Origin: Molossus alvarezi
Taxonomy: Eukaryota; Chordata; Mammalia; Chiroptera; Molossidae
Direction of reading: 5' to 3'
NCBI GenBank assembly: GCA_037176705.1
Contig: CM073885.1
Location: forward strand, 164,972,290 to 165,036,289
Length of the DNA stretch: 64,000 bases
Shown here one piece after another: positions 40,801 to 55,800 of the stretch (position 1 is the stretch's first letter; the number at the start of each line of letters is the position of its first letter). The notes beneath the pieces are model-generated. The model was not told where the DNA came from, did not search any database, and saw nothing but the letters and a program-made list of their open reading frames with translations. The translations under genes and the position numbers were made by a program.

Positions 40801-43800
40801 GACGCACCCTTCAGTCAGTAGCTCAGAAAGACGGGTTTCACATGTACTGCACAAGAATATTCACTTGCCTTCCATATTCTGCATTCGTTTTACAAAGTTA
40901 ACAGTCATTCTCAAATGCCCCTTGGGAATTTTTTAAAGAAGTATTTTATATCACATGATGGTTCGATGCATTTCACATGACAAAGATGAACTCTCTCTTG
41001 ACAGCTCTGTGACCAGGCTGATAGAGGTCTCAGCTGGAATTTTCTATGTCCACAAAAGAGGCCAAGTATTTACCCAATATTTCTTGGGAAAGACAATCAG
41101 CCAATGAATTCTCACTGAGTGGGAGGCTGGCATCGTATAAGGTGCCCAGAAACAGTAGACAAAGGCTCTTGTATCTAAGTGTTGTACCACAGACATAGTC
41201 ATGCAAATACATGCACTCTTTTATTAAATGAAGAAAAAAAAAACAGATTGTGTATGTGTGTGTGTGTGTGTGTGTATGTAGTTATTCCCTTTGAGTTCAA
41301 CATAGTAAGGCTTACTTTCTGGTGTGTTATCTTTCAGAATTCTTATTACATAGAAATTAGAAATTGTACTGTACTTGCTTTTGTCTCGTTTCTGACACTA
41401 GTGACCCCTGGTGTCACATAACACAAATTTCCGTTTGTGAGACGGGTATTTTATCATTTGTGACATTCAGTATGAGGCTGGGCAAATAAATACTCATCTA
41501 GCAGAGACACTGCTCTTCCTGTGGGAGGAAGAGCAGATCACATAAATCTCAAACAGCCATCCTCGGTGTTTCTTGCAGGATGTGCACAGGGTCACGAGGG
41601 ACCGTATCTGTGGACATCTGCTCAGCTGACAGGAGAGTGGCTGGCAGGCAATGTTTCAGGCTGGAGGCGTTAAGCATTTCCCTTCTGCATCCCTAGATTT
41701 CCTATGCAGTCTATGTTGCTAAGAAATGAAGAAGGAAATTGTACTGAGACATGACAGCTAAAAATAACACTAACTCTGGCTCGAAGAAAAATGAAATGCA
41801 GGTGACCTACTTGGGTGTGACTTCAATACTGAACTGATCTTCAAACTGTAGCCTTATGAGCTTTCCTGAAGGAGCAGCTAGGAGCCAAATGCAATCAGCG
41901 TGCCGGGGATAATTGTCTGGGTGGTTGGGGGAGGTCACGTAGCCAACAGAATCCGCATCGTGGATGTAGATATTGCCCCCACAGGCTGTTGGGAAACACA
42001 GTGAAATCAATCTACAGTCTGGAGAAAGAGTGACAGCCAACCTGTGGACAGAAGGGTCTCGGGTTCAATTCTTGGTCAAGGGCATGTCATACTTTAGTTA
42101 TAGGTTCTATCCCGACCCTGGTCAGGCTCCTGTGGGAGGCAGTCAGTTGATGTTTTCTCTCCCCCTCCCCCACTTCCACTCTATCCAAAAATCAATGAAA
42201 ACATATCCTGGGGCAGGGATTACAAAACACTAATAACAAAAAAGAAATAAAAGCATCTTTAGCTGTACTTCCAATCTCAATTTCCTTTCATCTGAAATCA
42301 TTCTTGTTTATTTTTTAAGCAAATAAATTCTGAATTTGCTGTCAAGGAAGCTACGAAGTGTGTCACTTTTTAATTTGCCAAACCATACATTCTCTTTGGG
42401 AGTTTCACTTTTCCAAAAAGCCAACAGAGCAGCTCTGGTGCACAGTGCAAGCAGTAGGCGCAGGGGAGCACGCTGGACACCTGCTACTTACAGGAGCATA
42501 GAAATGCCCTGGGACTCACACCTGTCCGCGGACTGCTCAGCAGATGATGCAGAGCCGTGATCTGAATGTGTTTAAAAGACTTAGCAGATACTGTACATAT
42601 TTGTTCAACTCTCTGGGCATTCACTCATTATGTTTCTTCGAGATTTAGATGCATTTGAAGAGCAAGAGATGAATGGCCTGAGATAATTTATTAGCCACAT
42701 TTTGCAAGAAGATAAATGAGCTTTTATATCTTTCTAAAAGACCAAAGTATTATGTAAAAAATACTTTCATTATATCAAGAAACTCCCCCCCCCCCAATCT
42801 CTGCAAACAAATCAAGCAATAAACTGGCTAAATTGGGTACTTACAGTGCCAATGAGATTAACCTGACCAATACCTTAGCCTCACAAATGCTGGGTCTGCT
42901 AAATTCTATCGACATTTATTTCTACTGTCATTCAGCCACTTATGGTCATTTCCTGAATTTTGTCATTACCCAGAACTCTTTCATCTCTGAAACATTGAAA
43001 TGCAAATTCCTTTGATTGCCTTTAACCCTCTCCTTACTCCTGGTCTTTCCTTCAGAATTCTTGCAAAATCTCAATTTCATGGTTGTATTTCATTCGAATC
43101 ATTCATCAAAATTTCTGCCACTGCAAATGCATGTTCTCCAATCTCAACACTGCCAAGAAATCCTGCCATTTTTTAATATAAATTTAAAACTTGACTATAG
43201 GCCCTAAACCCTTCATTCTCTCCATTTCCTTTCTAGTTTCAGCCCCCAACTTTGAATTCTCCTTTAGAATGAAAGAAGTCAGATGAGACGTCTCCCAATG
43301 TTATCCCTTCACTTGTTACCATCCTTAACAAATGTATCTGTTTCGCTACCTTCCTTTATTTTCCTTTGTACACCAACTTCTTTTATCTCCAGGTCGAATC
43401 CAGTTCCCTCCACCGATACTTTTAACCTCTCGCCTCACTCCTTCTTGCGCCTTTGATCTTTCTATGTATCACAAAGTCAAGTCATTTACAGTCACTCTCT
43501 TTACTTCCTCACCACCCTCTCATATCCTCTTCATCCTCCCTTCAGGTTCCAACCCTAGAAAGCACTCAGGTCTGGATCCACAGGTGTCTCACAGTTGTGT
43601 ACCCAAAGGTCCTTTCTAATCTTCATTCTTCACTCACAGCATTTCCCGTGTTTGGCGACATCTTCCTTCTTTACGTGTTGTCCCTCAGCCTCTTGGACAC
43701 CAAGCCCTGCTTCCCTGTTTGCTCCCTCTCACTGCTTCTCCTCTGGTCCTTCAGCGCCTCTCTGGGCCTCGCCCAACATTGCTGGGGTCCCGAGGAATCC

Positions 43801-46800
43801 TTCTGTAGGGCCTGCATCCCCTCAGTCTCGATAATTTTCTGATTAATGTCATTCATGCTCATGACTTCAACGACGACCAGTCTGCTAATGATGCACATAT
43901 TCCCTGATTCAGTCCAGATCCCTTCTCTGACCTTTAGACCCCGTTCCAACAGCCTGTGGGACGTCTCCAATGCATGTAACTCAGAGATTTCACACTGACC
44001 ATGTCCCAAACCGACCTCATTATCTACTCACCACTTAGAGGTCACATACGAGTTAATGATAGTGTCATCTCCCTTTCTTAATATATTTTACCATATGAGA
44101 TGTTGTATATTTTATTTATTACCTGTGTTTTAACACTAAAACCAAGCTCCCGAGGACATGGATTACATTTGTTTATTGCTATATCTCCAGGATCTAGCAT
44201 AGCGTCTGTCACATAGCAAGTTCTTAATAAATGTTTGTGAGATAAAAGTATCCACCCTGCCCTGGCCTGTTTGGCTCAGCGGTTGGAGTGTTGGCCCGCG
44301 GACCAGTGAGTCGCGGGTTCAATTCCAGTCAAGAGTCCGTACCTCAGTTGCAGTCCGTCCCCAGACCTGGTCGAGTCCTGCGGGAAGCAACCAGTCGATG
44401 TGGCTCTATTATATTGATCTTTCTCTCTGTCTCTCTCTCTCTCTCCCTCCTTCCCACTCTATGTGATGATAAATAGAAAAGAATCCTTGGGTGCGGAATT
44501 AAAAAAAAAAGTATCCACCCAGCCAGAAACCTATGGGCCATCCACGGTGCCTCCCATTTCTTCCCTCCTCTCCCACATCCAACTGACTTCCAAATTCACT
44601 CGGGTCTGTATTTATAGAATCTCAATATGCCTTTGTTCTTCTGCATTCTTATTGCCATTGCCTTAGTTCAGGGCCTACCACTTTTTTCCTGAATCACTTT
44701 CATCTGGTCTCTCTACCTTAGTCTTTCTCCTTCCAACGGGTTTCCAGTGCTGCAGACGCACTGATGTGTCTAATCTGATCATGCCACTCATGCTTCAGAT
44801 TCAAATCTTTCCAGGGTTCCCCATCGCCTCTCAGTTAAAATTATACACCTGACGGTGGCAGCTATGGCCCTGAGCGTTACGATTCCTGCCTGCTTCATCG
44901 GCATTATAGCTGCCTCCTTATGATCTGTTCTCCAGCAGCAGCGAATTCTTTCAAACCCACAGACATGTCTTATTGCACAACCACTGAGAATTTGTATGCT
45001 GTCACACCTTTCCCTCACCGATGGCACATCTCCGTCCACCTCCTTCCTCGGAGCCTCCTCCGATCCTTCAGGCTGGGCTAGGTGTTTCTCCCACGTGTCA
45101 GCACAGCTCTGATGCAGTTGTCTGTCTAGCACTTACCAGGCTATGTTCTAATCGTACCTTAGCTTGTCTGTCTCCTCCACTGCACTGTGAACTCCTTGAC
45201 AAAGCATGGTAGTTTGCAAGGTGTAAAACACTTGGTAAATGTTTGCATAATTAATTAATAAATCAACTAATTGGTGAAAATAAAGAGCATCGAGCACAGG
45301 AACATGGAAATCTCAATCAACCATACCAAAGGAATGTCTGTGGGGAAAGATGGTTTAGAACAAGTAGTATCTGGAGTCAAAAGTCGTTTCCCAGCCCTGG
45401 CCGGTTTGGCTCAGTGGTTAGAGTGTCGGCCCTCAAACCAAAGAGTCGTGGGGCACATACCTTGGTTGCAGTTCGTCTCCGACCCTGATAGGGGTTGTGT
45501 GGGAGGCAACCAATGGATGTGTCTCTCTCACGTTGATGTTTCTCTCTCTCTCTCTCTCTCTCTCCCTCTCTCTCTCTCTCTCTCCTTCTCTCCCACTCTA
45601 TCTGAAGATAAAAGGAAAAAATATCCTCAGGGAGGATTAAAAAAAAAGTCGCTCCCCAAATACCACGTTAAAGGCTGGAAATGGTAGCGGCGTAGAAGTT
45701 AAGTGCTGTGGAAAGACAGATGGGGGAGTAGAGACTGACCGTGCAGTTAGGGAAAATGGCTGATTAGAATGTCAGGAGAAACGAATGATCAAATTGTTGG
45801 GGTTGTTCAGCAACAGAAATAAAAAGACTAGTAAGTCTAATATTAAGGTAAGTAAGATGGGGAAAAGGTAACAGCCATACCATTCTCGCATGAATAGAGG
45901 GTCCACAAAGGAAAAATACAGGTCATAGTGTTTGCAAATAGACCTTTAGTGTATCTGAATTCCCACTAAATGTTGATTTTAAAAATGTAATTGAAGACTG
46001 AGTCCAGCATGGGTAAAGATGGGGAAGGAGAATTCTGCGGCATGGGCTGAAGTCTCCTCACTAGACGCAGGCGCTGTTACTCAGCAGCCTCAGGACCCGG
46101 GGAGATCCTGCCCAGTCATGACTCAGCAGCAGAGCTCAGCGCGGAGCCTGGGAGGGACGAGAACGCCTGACCCACAGGGTGATGGTGCTGGTGTCACAGA
46201 GCTGTGTCTTTAAAGGCTCCTTTCAAATGCCAGAGCCATGTGTGCTGGGAAGGGGGGAAGGACATTCCCTTTCGTCCTGGAACCTACTTGAGCCACTGGA
46301 CGATTATCTATGTCTGTTGGTGGAGACTTATTTCTTTTCCTTTCCAAAATGAAGAAATTATGCTGACATTTTAAATTATTATGTTTTGGAGAATGAGCAA
46401 TAAAACATATAGCTTCATAGAGATTTATTTTGAAATATATTCAAGAATCTGAGATTGAGACCATTAAGATTATTCTGAAATCCTATTGCCTAAGTTTGAA
46501 GCAAAGACATATTCTCTACTGATACTACTATCTTGTTTGAAGTTTACTTATTTATTCAAGTAAATATTATGTAAAAATAAATGTCACAAAAATTAAATCA
46601 TTACAGTAGAATTGAATATAATTATAATCAAGTATAATTAAGTAAAAGTAATTAAGTAAAGATTACTACTGTAAGATATAATTAGATGGGTAATAGAATC
46701 AGAGGATTATATGTTCATTTAAAAGGAAACATACAAATGATTACAAAACAATGTAATTATTCTTACAATGTTTCTATAAGTGAATATAACTTATAATTAG

Positions 46801-49800
46801 ATATTTTATAATGGAGAAGTCTAAGGAATTTCAGGGGATCATTGAGATCAGTTCAATTTATACTCATGGATAATTTTACTTTGTTTATTCTCTTGTTATG
46901 TGGCCTTAGGGAAAAAAAAATCTAAGCCTCATTTTACTTACCTATAAAATGGGAACAATGATACCTTCCTTAAAAATTAGTCTTGATGAGCTATTGAATG
47001 TATCAAGCATAAAGTAAGTGCTTGATAATAGGTAGCTATTCCCATTACTCTTCTTTCAGAAGAGAAAACTTTACATATTGTTTTCTCAAGTCTATTTAAA
47101 CAAGGAAGACCAAACATCTGCAGGGATAGTACAGGCATTATTCTCAGTGAGATTACTTACCTAAACTCTGTGCCTCGTATTTGATCTTAAATCCTTGCCC
47201 TCCAACTCTATGATCAGAAATAAACTGAACAAACATTTGATTATCTGAGGTGAACAGAGTGGATGAAGGACGACTGCCACAAAAGTGACCATTTCCTCCA
47301 TGGGGTCCCAAGGGCGGAGAAGAGATATCCGGTCCATTTTTCAGCTAGAAATACAAATTAAAATGGTATACATCCCTTCACATTAATAGAGACAAACTAC
47401 AAAATTTATATTGGCTTATGTTCAATATAGCCAACTGAGAAAAAAAATCGTTTTGTTTTCTGAACAAAGTCTGCAGAGAACGTACTTAGAACAAGTAGCA
47501 AACAAGACCTACCACCAAGTAATCCCCCTGGTTACAAGAGTCCGTGTTGGGAATCTGGAAGGGCTGCTCAAAATGGACCGCGATGGTCAGACCGCTCGGA
47601 ACCAGAACGTGCCAAGAGCAGTTGAGGTTGGGAGGGTAGGTCTCCGGATAGTTGGGGGATGTGATAATCCCTCTGTCTGCATGCAAATATCCACCACAAC
47701 CTTCCCAAGAAAAAAACAAAGAAAATTATTATTTTTTAATTGAAAAATTAAAGGACCTCTTTGAGTAACATTTACAATTGGCTTTTTAGGCTTTTTGTTT
47801 GTTTTTCTTGAGGATTTTTAAACTTAGGCAATAGAAATGTGGTCTGAAACAGGCCAAAGTGTGGGAAGTGATTAGTACAACAGGCATGTCTCGAGTGCAC
47901 ACCATTGGGTTCTCATTTTGGTTTTGTTGCTAAGATCAGGAAAGGGATGTAGAGACAAATTGCTTACTTTCATGAAGCTTACTTTACAGTTGAGTATTGC
48001 ATACAACAAACACATATAATACATGAGACGGCGTTATGTTCTACAAAGAGAAGAGAACAAGGAAAGGGCACTGTATTGTCTGTGGAAGTTAGACAATGCC
48101 ATGTTGTTGGGGTAACATCTGAGCAGGACCTGAATGAAATGAGGGATTGAGCCACAGGCTTTGTGAGAGAAAAGCATTTCCATCCAGAAAACATATGGTG
48201 CAAAGACTTGAGGGGTTAGTCATGAAAGTCAGAATGGATGAAGCAGAATGAGAGATCCAAAGGTAGCAGGGTAGGTCATGCAGGAAACGAAAAAGACTTA
48301 TTTTTTAAGAAGAAAGGGAAGACATTGAAGGGTCTTGAGCATCCGAATGCTATGCTGTGACTTAAGTTTTAAAAGACCCACTCTAGCTGCGACACTTACA
48401 CTGTGAAGGGGGCAGAGAAAGCAGAAGCAGGACGTCCAATAAAGGGTGATTCCTGAGTCCAAGGAGAGATGACAGAGGCCTGCACTGGGATGGTGAGGTA
48501 GAAATGGTGGGAAGTGGCTGGAATCTAGATAGATTCCAGGGTAAAGCTATTTTGATTTGTTGATGATTAGGATTTATGGAGTGAAAAAAAGATAAATCAA
48601 GGGTGACACCAAGCTTTTTGGCTTCAATAGCTAGAAAAATGTACTTTCCACTTGCTAAAATAGAGGAGTGTAGCATGAGAAACCCTGGGGGAGGTGGTGG
48701 AAAATGGTGGGAGTCAAGAGTTCAGGGTTTGACCTGGCAACTTTATACATCACGAGCTGTCATACATAGGAAGGCGGAGAGAGCGTGAGAGGTTGGGAGT
48801 TCAGGAAAGAGCGTGGTCAGAGCAGACAGTAATTTCCCAGTTGTCAGGGACTGAACAGCTCGTCAGTGAGTGAGAGCAGAGAGTTCATACAACGAGCTAA
48901 ATCGCGAAGGTGGAAATTTATCTCAGGTCTGTCTGATCCCAAAGCCCACTCTGTTAAACCACTATGCAGCCTACCTCCACTGGGAAAGACCATTTATCTT
49001 CAATTGCTCTCTATTAAAGGCATAACAGTGGAGAGAATGTTAATTTTTAAAGTCTAGATAGATTGATCACTTTAAAATTACGTTTTCAGTTAAAAGCATG
49101 AGAGTCTTTTGCTATATTTCATATTCCATGAAATACTTCCTGAACTTCAATCTAGTTTGGATTTCCAGTTATTATTGGACTTCACATTTTGTCAAGTTTT
49201 GAAAGTCTCAATCACACTACACAGGATAGCCTGTCATATACTGTGCACATTCTCTAACTCGTCAGATTCATATTTCAAGACCAACAAACTCTTTCTGTCT
49301 CCCTTCAAAGGAATTATTTTGACCAAGGGATTTACGAAGATATCTTTTGTATTACTTTGACTGGTTATTTCTTGGGCTGATGATAACTCTGACTTACTGC
49401 TCCTTTGGTGCGTTGGTCTCCTAGTTCCAGCCACAGTGGGGATGAGCATTTGTTTTAAAGATCTTACTCTTGTGCCTCCTGTGGAGGGAGGACACCCCAC
49501 CCAGAGACCTGAAAGGAGTCCTTTTGTACAACTCGGCCGGTTTCTCGGACAGGGACTCAGTACCTGACACAAGGAGCCCCCAGAGGCTGGGCAGAGACCC
49601 GTGTGCTCTGACTTATAATTAACCTGTGTCCCTGTGTCCTGGCATAGAAAACTGAACAGAGTATGCAAGGGAGAGAGCAAGAGAGAGGTGGGATGCAATG
49701 CGATGGGACAAAATAAATTCACACAAACTCTTAGGACACATTACTCTTGTGAAAGGAGGCGTTAAAGCCGGCTCTGGTTACACTGAAGTCCGAGGTGAAC

Positions 49801-52800
49801 CGGATCCACATGTACTCTCCTGTAGACCGGATGGGTCCAGGGATCTCTCTGCCACAGAGAATGGCCAGCTGCTGGGCCATGTTATTGTCTCCTAGGACCA
49901 AAAAAAGGAAACACCAGCATAAAAATATGTCTCCAGAATCTCCTCCATCATCATTTGTAACCCAGTCAAACCAGCTCATTCATTTTTCTCAGAACATCTC
50001 CATCGCTAGCACACAACGCTATTCTCAGATACAAGGACAGTCCAGGGACGACATCATTCTGGCTCCAGTTTGTAATGATCCCCCTGCCTTTTTCTCTACC
50101 TTTTCTAAGAAACACTCCTCGGACAGTTCCCACTCTCTTTCTAAAAACTGGCCGACAGGTCTTGCTGGCACTAACACTCAAAATCAGAGCACGTGGGGGT
50201 GGGATGGGGGTGATTTCAGACCAGTGCTGATGTGTGCGTCAGACACCATCTGAAGTATTCTGATTGCTGAAGGTCAAGTATCTCAAAGAGAAAAAAGATT
50301 GGTCCTTCAGTCTCAGATTCCATACTAGTGTTACGAGGTCATTTGCTGAGATGTGTGCCTTTAGCTCAGAGGTGTTTTTGTTTTTCTTGTTTTTACCCTT
50401 CATTTGTTCGTTGTTGTTTGTTTTGCTGTTAAGAGGACACACTTATGTCCATGTGTGGAGCATGTAAGAGATTCAGCAAGTGTGCCCTCCGGAGGCTGGG
50501 CCACCTCGTGCCTCCTTTCCTTTGGCTTCTTGTCTCTAAGTTCAGTCAAAGCAACTGCGCCAGTCACGCTGGGATGGACAGAGGCAATTATAACAGACTT
50601 GGCTTCCTTGGCTGGGAAAACACTATTTCTTCCCGAAGGCAGAGAACGAATGAATTTCAAGCTCAGAAAACAACAACAAAAGAATATGAGATGGGAGGAA
50701 ATGTGCCCGTTTGCACAAGCAGCAGAATGAGTCCTTTTTGACACTGACCACCACCTAAAACTCACTCGTTATTAACTACTTCAGTCAGCAAGCTATTTTC
50801 TGTCATTACAAAGATGATGGCTTAGCCAAAAATACGAGATGCTTGAAAAGGCATTCTTGGGAGGGTTTCTGACTTCCAGAAACTTTTGTATGCTTTACAG
50901 CTCAACATTTTTTCTCTAACTTTTTTTGGTATTTATCTTCACTAGGCCATTTTGCTACACATTTCACCCACAATTGTTTGTGTTAACTTACTCTCTAATC
51001 ATGTATTGCCACATGTTGGAGTTATTATATGTTAGTGTTTATTTCATGTGTATATATTTTCTGTCTCTGTGAAACTGGGGAATTCTTTTTGAAACTTCGC
51101 GCAGTCTAATAAAACAATGGTTATCTCTAAATAATTACTTATTGATTAACTAACTAGTTTCATAGATAACCCAATGACCACAAGATGGCTTGTCCCTCCC
51201 CCAGTATCCATAATAAATACTGCAGTATTTCAAGAGCTTTCCATGACCTCAACATATGAATAGCAGCAGGAACCCGAGGCAAAGTCAAAGAAATGTCCGG
51301 GGCTAGGACCAGCAGGTCCTTCTGTGACTCACTCTCTAGTCCAGCTTCCTTGGAAATGTGGAAGTTGAGGTCCCAAGAACATTAGTGGCTGACATTTATT
51401 GAGCAATTACTATTACCACTTTGAGTGTTTTACATGTAACACCTGTTTTTATCTTCACAGTAACACTATTATGTAGGTATCACTATTATCCTCATTTTGT
51501 AGACAGGAAACAGTCTTAGAGGGGGTGTATACTCTATCTAAGGGCATAGGGCATAGAAGTCAACAAGGATTTGAAAGCCTGGCCAATGAACTCCAGATGC
51601 CCAACTATGCTATTAAATGATTTAGTAAAGATCATAAACAAACTAAGATCTAGAAATAGAAGGATTACTGGTTTTTGATACAATTTTTTCTTTTCTTTTT
51701 CTTTCTCTTTCCTCTCTCCCTCCCTTCCTTCCTTCTTTTCTTAACTGTTGTTTAGGCTCAGTGCAGTGTCATGGAACCTCAGATGTGGAAATCTTTGGTA
51801 TGAAGAATTTGGTGCATGGTCTAGAAAAGACTGACTCAATTTTGAAACATGACAACTCTGCAAAATGATTGCACAGGTGGGAGAGTGACTCAGTTCTCCC
51901 AGGAAAGCCACCGGGGCCTCTCGGGAGTGGCCCAGGAATGTCCACAGTCACCAGAGGGCCAAGAGGATATGATGACATACGGATAGTTCACATGAACAAT
52001 GAAAAATAATGTCATCATTTTGGCATCCATCATCTACTGAGCTCTCTTCAGGCAGCTGTGTCTCAGCAAGAACACTTTCATTCTATAAAGAGAATATGAT
52101 GAACCCTCTTTCAGAAATCTCTCAATCAAAGTAAATGGAAACCTAAATTAAACTATTCCAAATTCTCCGTCTACCAAATGCCGTGGATTTTGCTGGAGGA
52201 CTTTGCATTCATCACCTTCCCTGATCCTCACAACAACCTCCTGAGGAGGATGTTAGTGTCTCTTTCACAGACGACAGAACAGATTTGGAGCTGTTTAGTA
52301 ATTTGCACAAGGCCGTGTGGAAGAAGAAAGGCTAGCTCCCTCGATTTGAGGCTTCCAAGAAAAGTTATTGGTTGAACAAAATCAATAAAAGTGATTTTTA
52401 AAAAAATAACCACAATTTACCTGTCAATGCAGTCACCTACTAAAGATAATTTTAAAGTTTTGAATGAAGCCCAGCCAGTGTGGCTCAGTGGATTGAGAGC
52501 TGTCCCATGGACTGAGAGGTCCTGGTTCGATTCCAGGTCACGCAGGGCACATACCCAGGTTTCAGGCTCGATCCCCAGTAGGGGGCGTGCAGGAGGCAGC
52601 CAATTAGTGTGTCTCTCTCACATCCATGTTTCTCTCTCTCTCTCCCTCCCTAAAAAATCAATAAAAACATACAAAAAATGTTTTCTAAGTTTTGACTGGG
52701 TTCTGAACATTCAGAATATGTGTGCAAGGACACACAAATTTAATTGCATGAGAAATTTAAAATTTTTACATCCACAGGAATGCCTTGGCATGAGGAAAGA

Positions 52801-55800
52801 TGATAGTTCCTCTGGGTAATATGCTGATAGCTGATTGTCGACAGGAAAAGCAGGGGGGAAGTTATCATTTATTATCTCATCCTGTTTGTATGATTAATTT
52901 GAGTCTTTACTTAGGGTCCAGTCTCCACAGAAGGAAAATAAAGCACCTCTGCCAGTGATTTTCCTCACTGTTCTTAGTGCATCCAGGGGCTGATGGGAGA
53001 AGGAAATCAAGAGCTTGCACACTAACAACCTGTGAGCCAAAAGCAAGCACACATTTGTTTGATCCCCCAAAAGTGCTCTGAAGCGGTTTTTCATTCATTT
53101 AACATTTGGGAAATTCATAGGAAATTCGGTATTTCTCACATTTCCTAAAAAATAAGATGCAGAACACTGAGCCCGCATTCCCAATGGCTGCCCCTTGAAT
53201 TGTGTTCTCCAGTTTGCCACGTCACTGGTTGTGCCACCTGCTGTCGGGAGAGGCACAGGCAGTTGCAACGTCTATCATGAGACGCACCCGGAGGCAGGGA
53301 CTAGGGTCGGGCAAGTGACCACCTCAAATCAAGGGCAAGATGGAAGGTGGTGCTAAAGGCCTCAGAAATCAAGATAAACATCACTTTTGTGCACTAGTTT
53401 TAAAAAATTGACTTTAATGTAAGATGAAAAAATACTAAAATATTAAATAAAGGCCGGATCTGACTATGCAGGTTGCCGGGTCCTGCCTTACTCCCCTCAC
53501 CCTAATCTTGGCCCTGTCTGGGGGGCCTTTGAAATCACAGATCTGGGACCCATCCTGAGAATTTCTAGTTTAGTAGGTCTGGGTGGGGCTTAGAATATGC
53601 ATTTATAACAAATTCCCCGGTAAGGTTAATATTGCTGGTCTGGGGACCACACTGTGAGACACACTGGTGGAAGGGTATGTTCCCCATGCTAATAGTGACA
53701 CAGAGTTTGCACAGGTCACACATTAGCATTGATCACATACCTCAATTAATGCATAGCAATACCACATCTGTGTATAGAGGAAACGATGAAAAATTTTAGC
53801 CTTTAATTCTATCCATTCTACCCAGAGATTCAGTAGACAAAGAGAATTGAGTGCATTGTATTTATAAATACTTTTCCTTGGATCTTAAAGACATAGGTAT
53901 AAAATATCAAGATTTATTTCGAAAGCCTTCAACAAGTCAGCAGCACTACCTGGAAACTCAGGCTTGTTTCCTACGTAAGGCAAAGGTAGGGTTTCCTCGT
54001 AGGAATGTGATGCTGTCCCTTACCTAGCATGTGGATGATTTTACTAGAAGCAATTTCAGAGTTTCTGTATGCCATTCAGAAACTGGAGCCAATTGTAGGA
54101 TTTGATGCCTTCATTGACCATAATACCTGTGCAATTCCATGAAAATGGACGGAGGTAGTTAGCAGCTATGGTTATAATTGAATGTAATTAAACATATGTC
54201 AGGGTAGAAACAGGCGGTTTTTTGTTTTTTGTTTTTCCTTTTAAATGTTTCTCACCATCTCGGATCACAAGTTTATCATAGTTGCATGTTCCATGAGATT
54301 CGATGTCCAGGGAGAGGATGTTGAGTTCCACAGTGGAGTCTGGGGCCTGGAGGAGCCACGTACAGTCAGCGTGGTTCCCGTAGTTCTCAGGCCAGCCTGG
54401 GGAGAAAAGAAAGACGGGCGCCTCTCCGGTCCTCAGGAACCCACCACACGCACCTGCAGAGGGAGAGGCACCATCTCTGAACACCTCTGATGAAAGACAC
54501 TAACACTTTCACTTTACAGTGGCAGTCCTGCCCCGCTGGTGTGGCGCAGTGGTTGAGCATTGACCCACGCACCAAAAGATCGCCATTCCAATTCCCGGTC
54601 AGGACACATGTGGGCCCGATCCCCAGTGGGGGCATCCCCAGTGGGGGGCGTGCAGGAGGCTGCCAGTCGATGTTTCTATCTCTTTCTCCCTCCCCCTTCC
54701 TCTCTAAAATCAATAAAGAAAAAAACTTTTTTTTAATCTTTAAAAAAATAAAAAGAAAGTGTCAGTCCTGTGCTGAAATGAAATAGTCAATTAAAACAGT
54801 TTCCTCAGCCCTGGCTGGTTTGGCTCAGCGGTTGGAGCATTGGCCTGCGGTCCAGAGAGACCCGGGTTCGGTTCCCGCTAAGGGCACGTACCTCGGTTGC
54901 AGTTTGTCCCCAGCCCTGGTTGGGTTGTACGGGTGGCAGCCACTTGATGTGTCCCTTTCATGTCACTGTTTCTCTCTCTTTCTCTCCCTTCCACTCTATC
55001 TGAACAACAAAATGGAAAGATGTCCTCAGATGAAGATAAAAAAAAAAAATGTTTGCTTAAAATCTATACATATTTTATGAAACCCACTGATTCAGCCAGC
55101 TGTGATTAACATAATTTATTCTTTGTGAAGAAAAACACATTGTATTCTACTTTTCCACCGCAATTTGGCCACACGACCCGTTCGTTAATGAGTGCCTATT
55201 GTTTGTTAAACATGAAACAAGTCCACATGGAAGACCTGACATTATTCTTCTCTAGGTAGAACTCTACTTCCTATATACTTTAGTCTTTGCCTTTTTAGTA
55301 TAACTATTCATAGTGTAATTTATATCAAGGCAATTTTGAAACAATTTTCAATTTGGTAAAGTGAAATATTCAGAAAAGCACATGAACTTATAATGAGAAC
55401 AGACTTCATAATTTTTGTTAAAAATAATGGCTTCTTGAGGTGTTATTCACACACCATAAAATTTAGCGTTTTAAAATGTACAATTCAGTGGTTTCAGTTT
55501 ACTCACAAAGTTCTGCAGCCATCACTGATATCTAATGTTAGGACATTTTTACCAGTCCAAAAAGAAACTCTGTACCCGTTACCACTGATTCTCTATTCTC
55601 CACTCCACCAGTCCATGGAAATCACGGATCCACTTTCTACCTCTATGGGTTTGCCTATTCAGGACATTTCATATAAATGTAATCATACAATATGTGGTCT
55701 TTTGTGACTGGATTCTTTCATTTAACATAATGTTTTAAGGTTCATCAATATTCTAGCCTGTATCAATACTTCCTTCATTTTTAAGACCAAATAGTATTAC

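Larger units (their letters stand above)
41986..47160 (-). other. CUBN intron between e7 and e8 (5.2 kb)
   Basis: A truncated Ves SINE lies close to exon e8. A pyrimidine-rich stretch of about 2 kb (43230-45275) looks like L2-type LINE sequence broken by a Ves SINE; another Ves is at 45393-45648 and a MIR near 46890-47040. The stretch from 45650 to 46890 is unassigned. Confidence 0.75.
49892..54255 (-). other. CUBN intron between e4 and e5 (4.4 kb)
   Basis: Two probable MIR fragments (51380-51560 and 52190-52360) and one type-B Ves (52470-52678) are present. Open frames at 49795-50253 and 50400-50765 overlap on both strands and look fortuitous. The stretch 52700-54255 holds nothing recognised. 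Confidence 0.75.

Noticed and set aside
43332..43842. Plus-strand open frames up to 129 codons rich in Ser, Leu and Pro
   Set aside because: They lie in pyrimidine-rich L2-like repeat DNA, overlap in several frames, and resemble no protein I know.
49234..50765. Cluster of overlapping open frames on both strands between e4 and e6
   Set aside because: Frames overlap on opposite strands, lack recognisable domains, and have no splice or start context suggesting a gene. The only supported coding segment here is exon e5.
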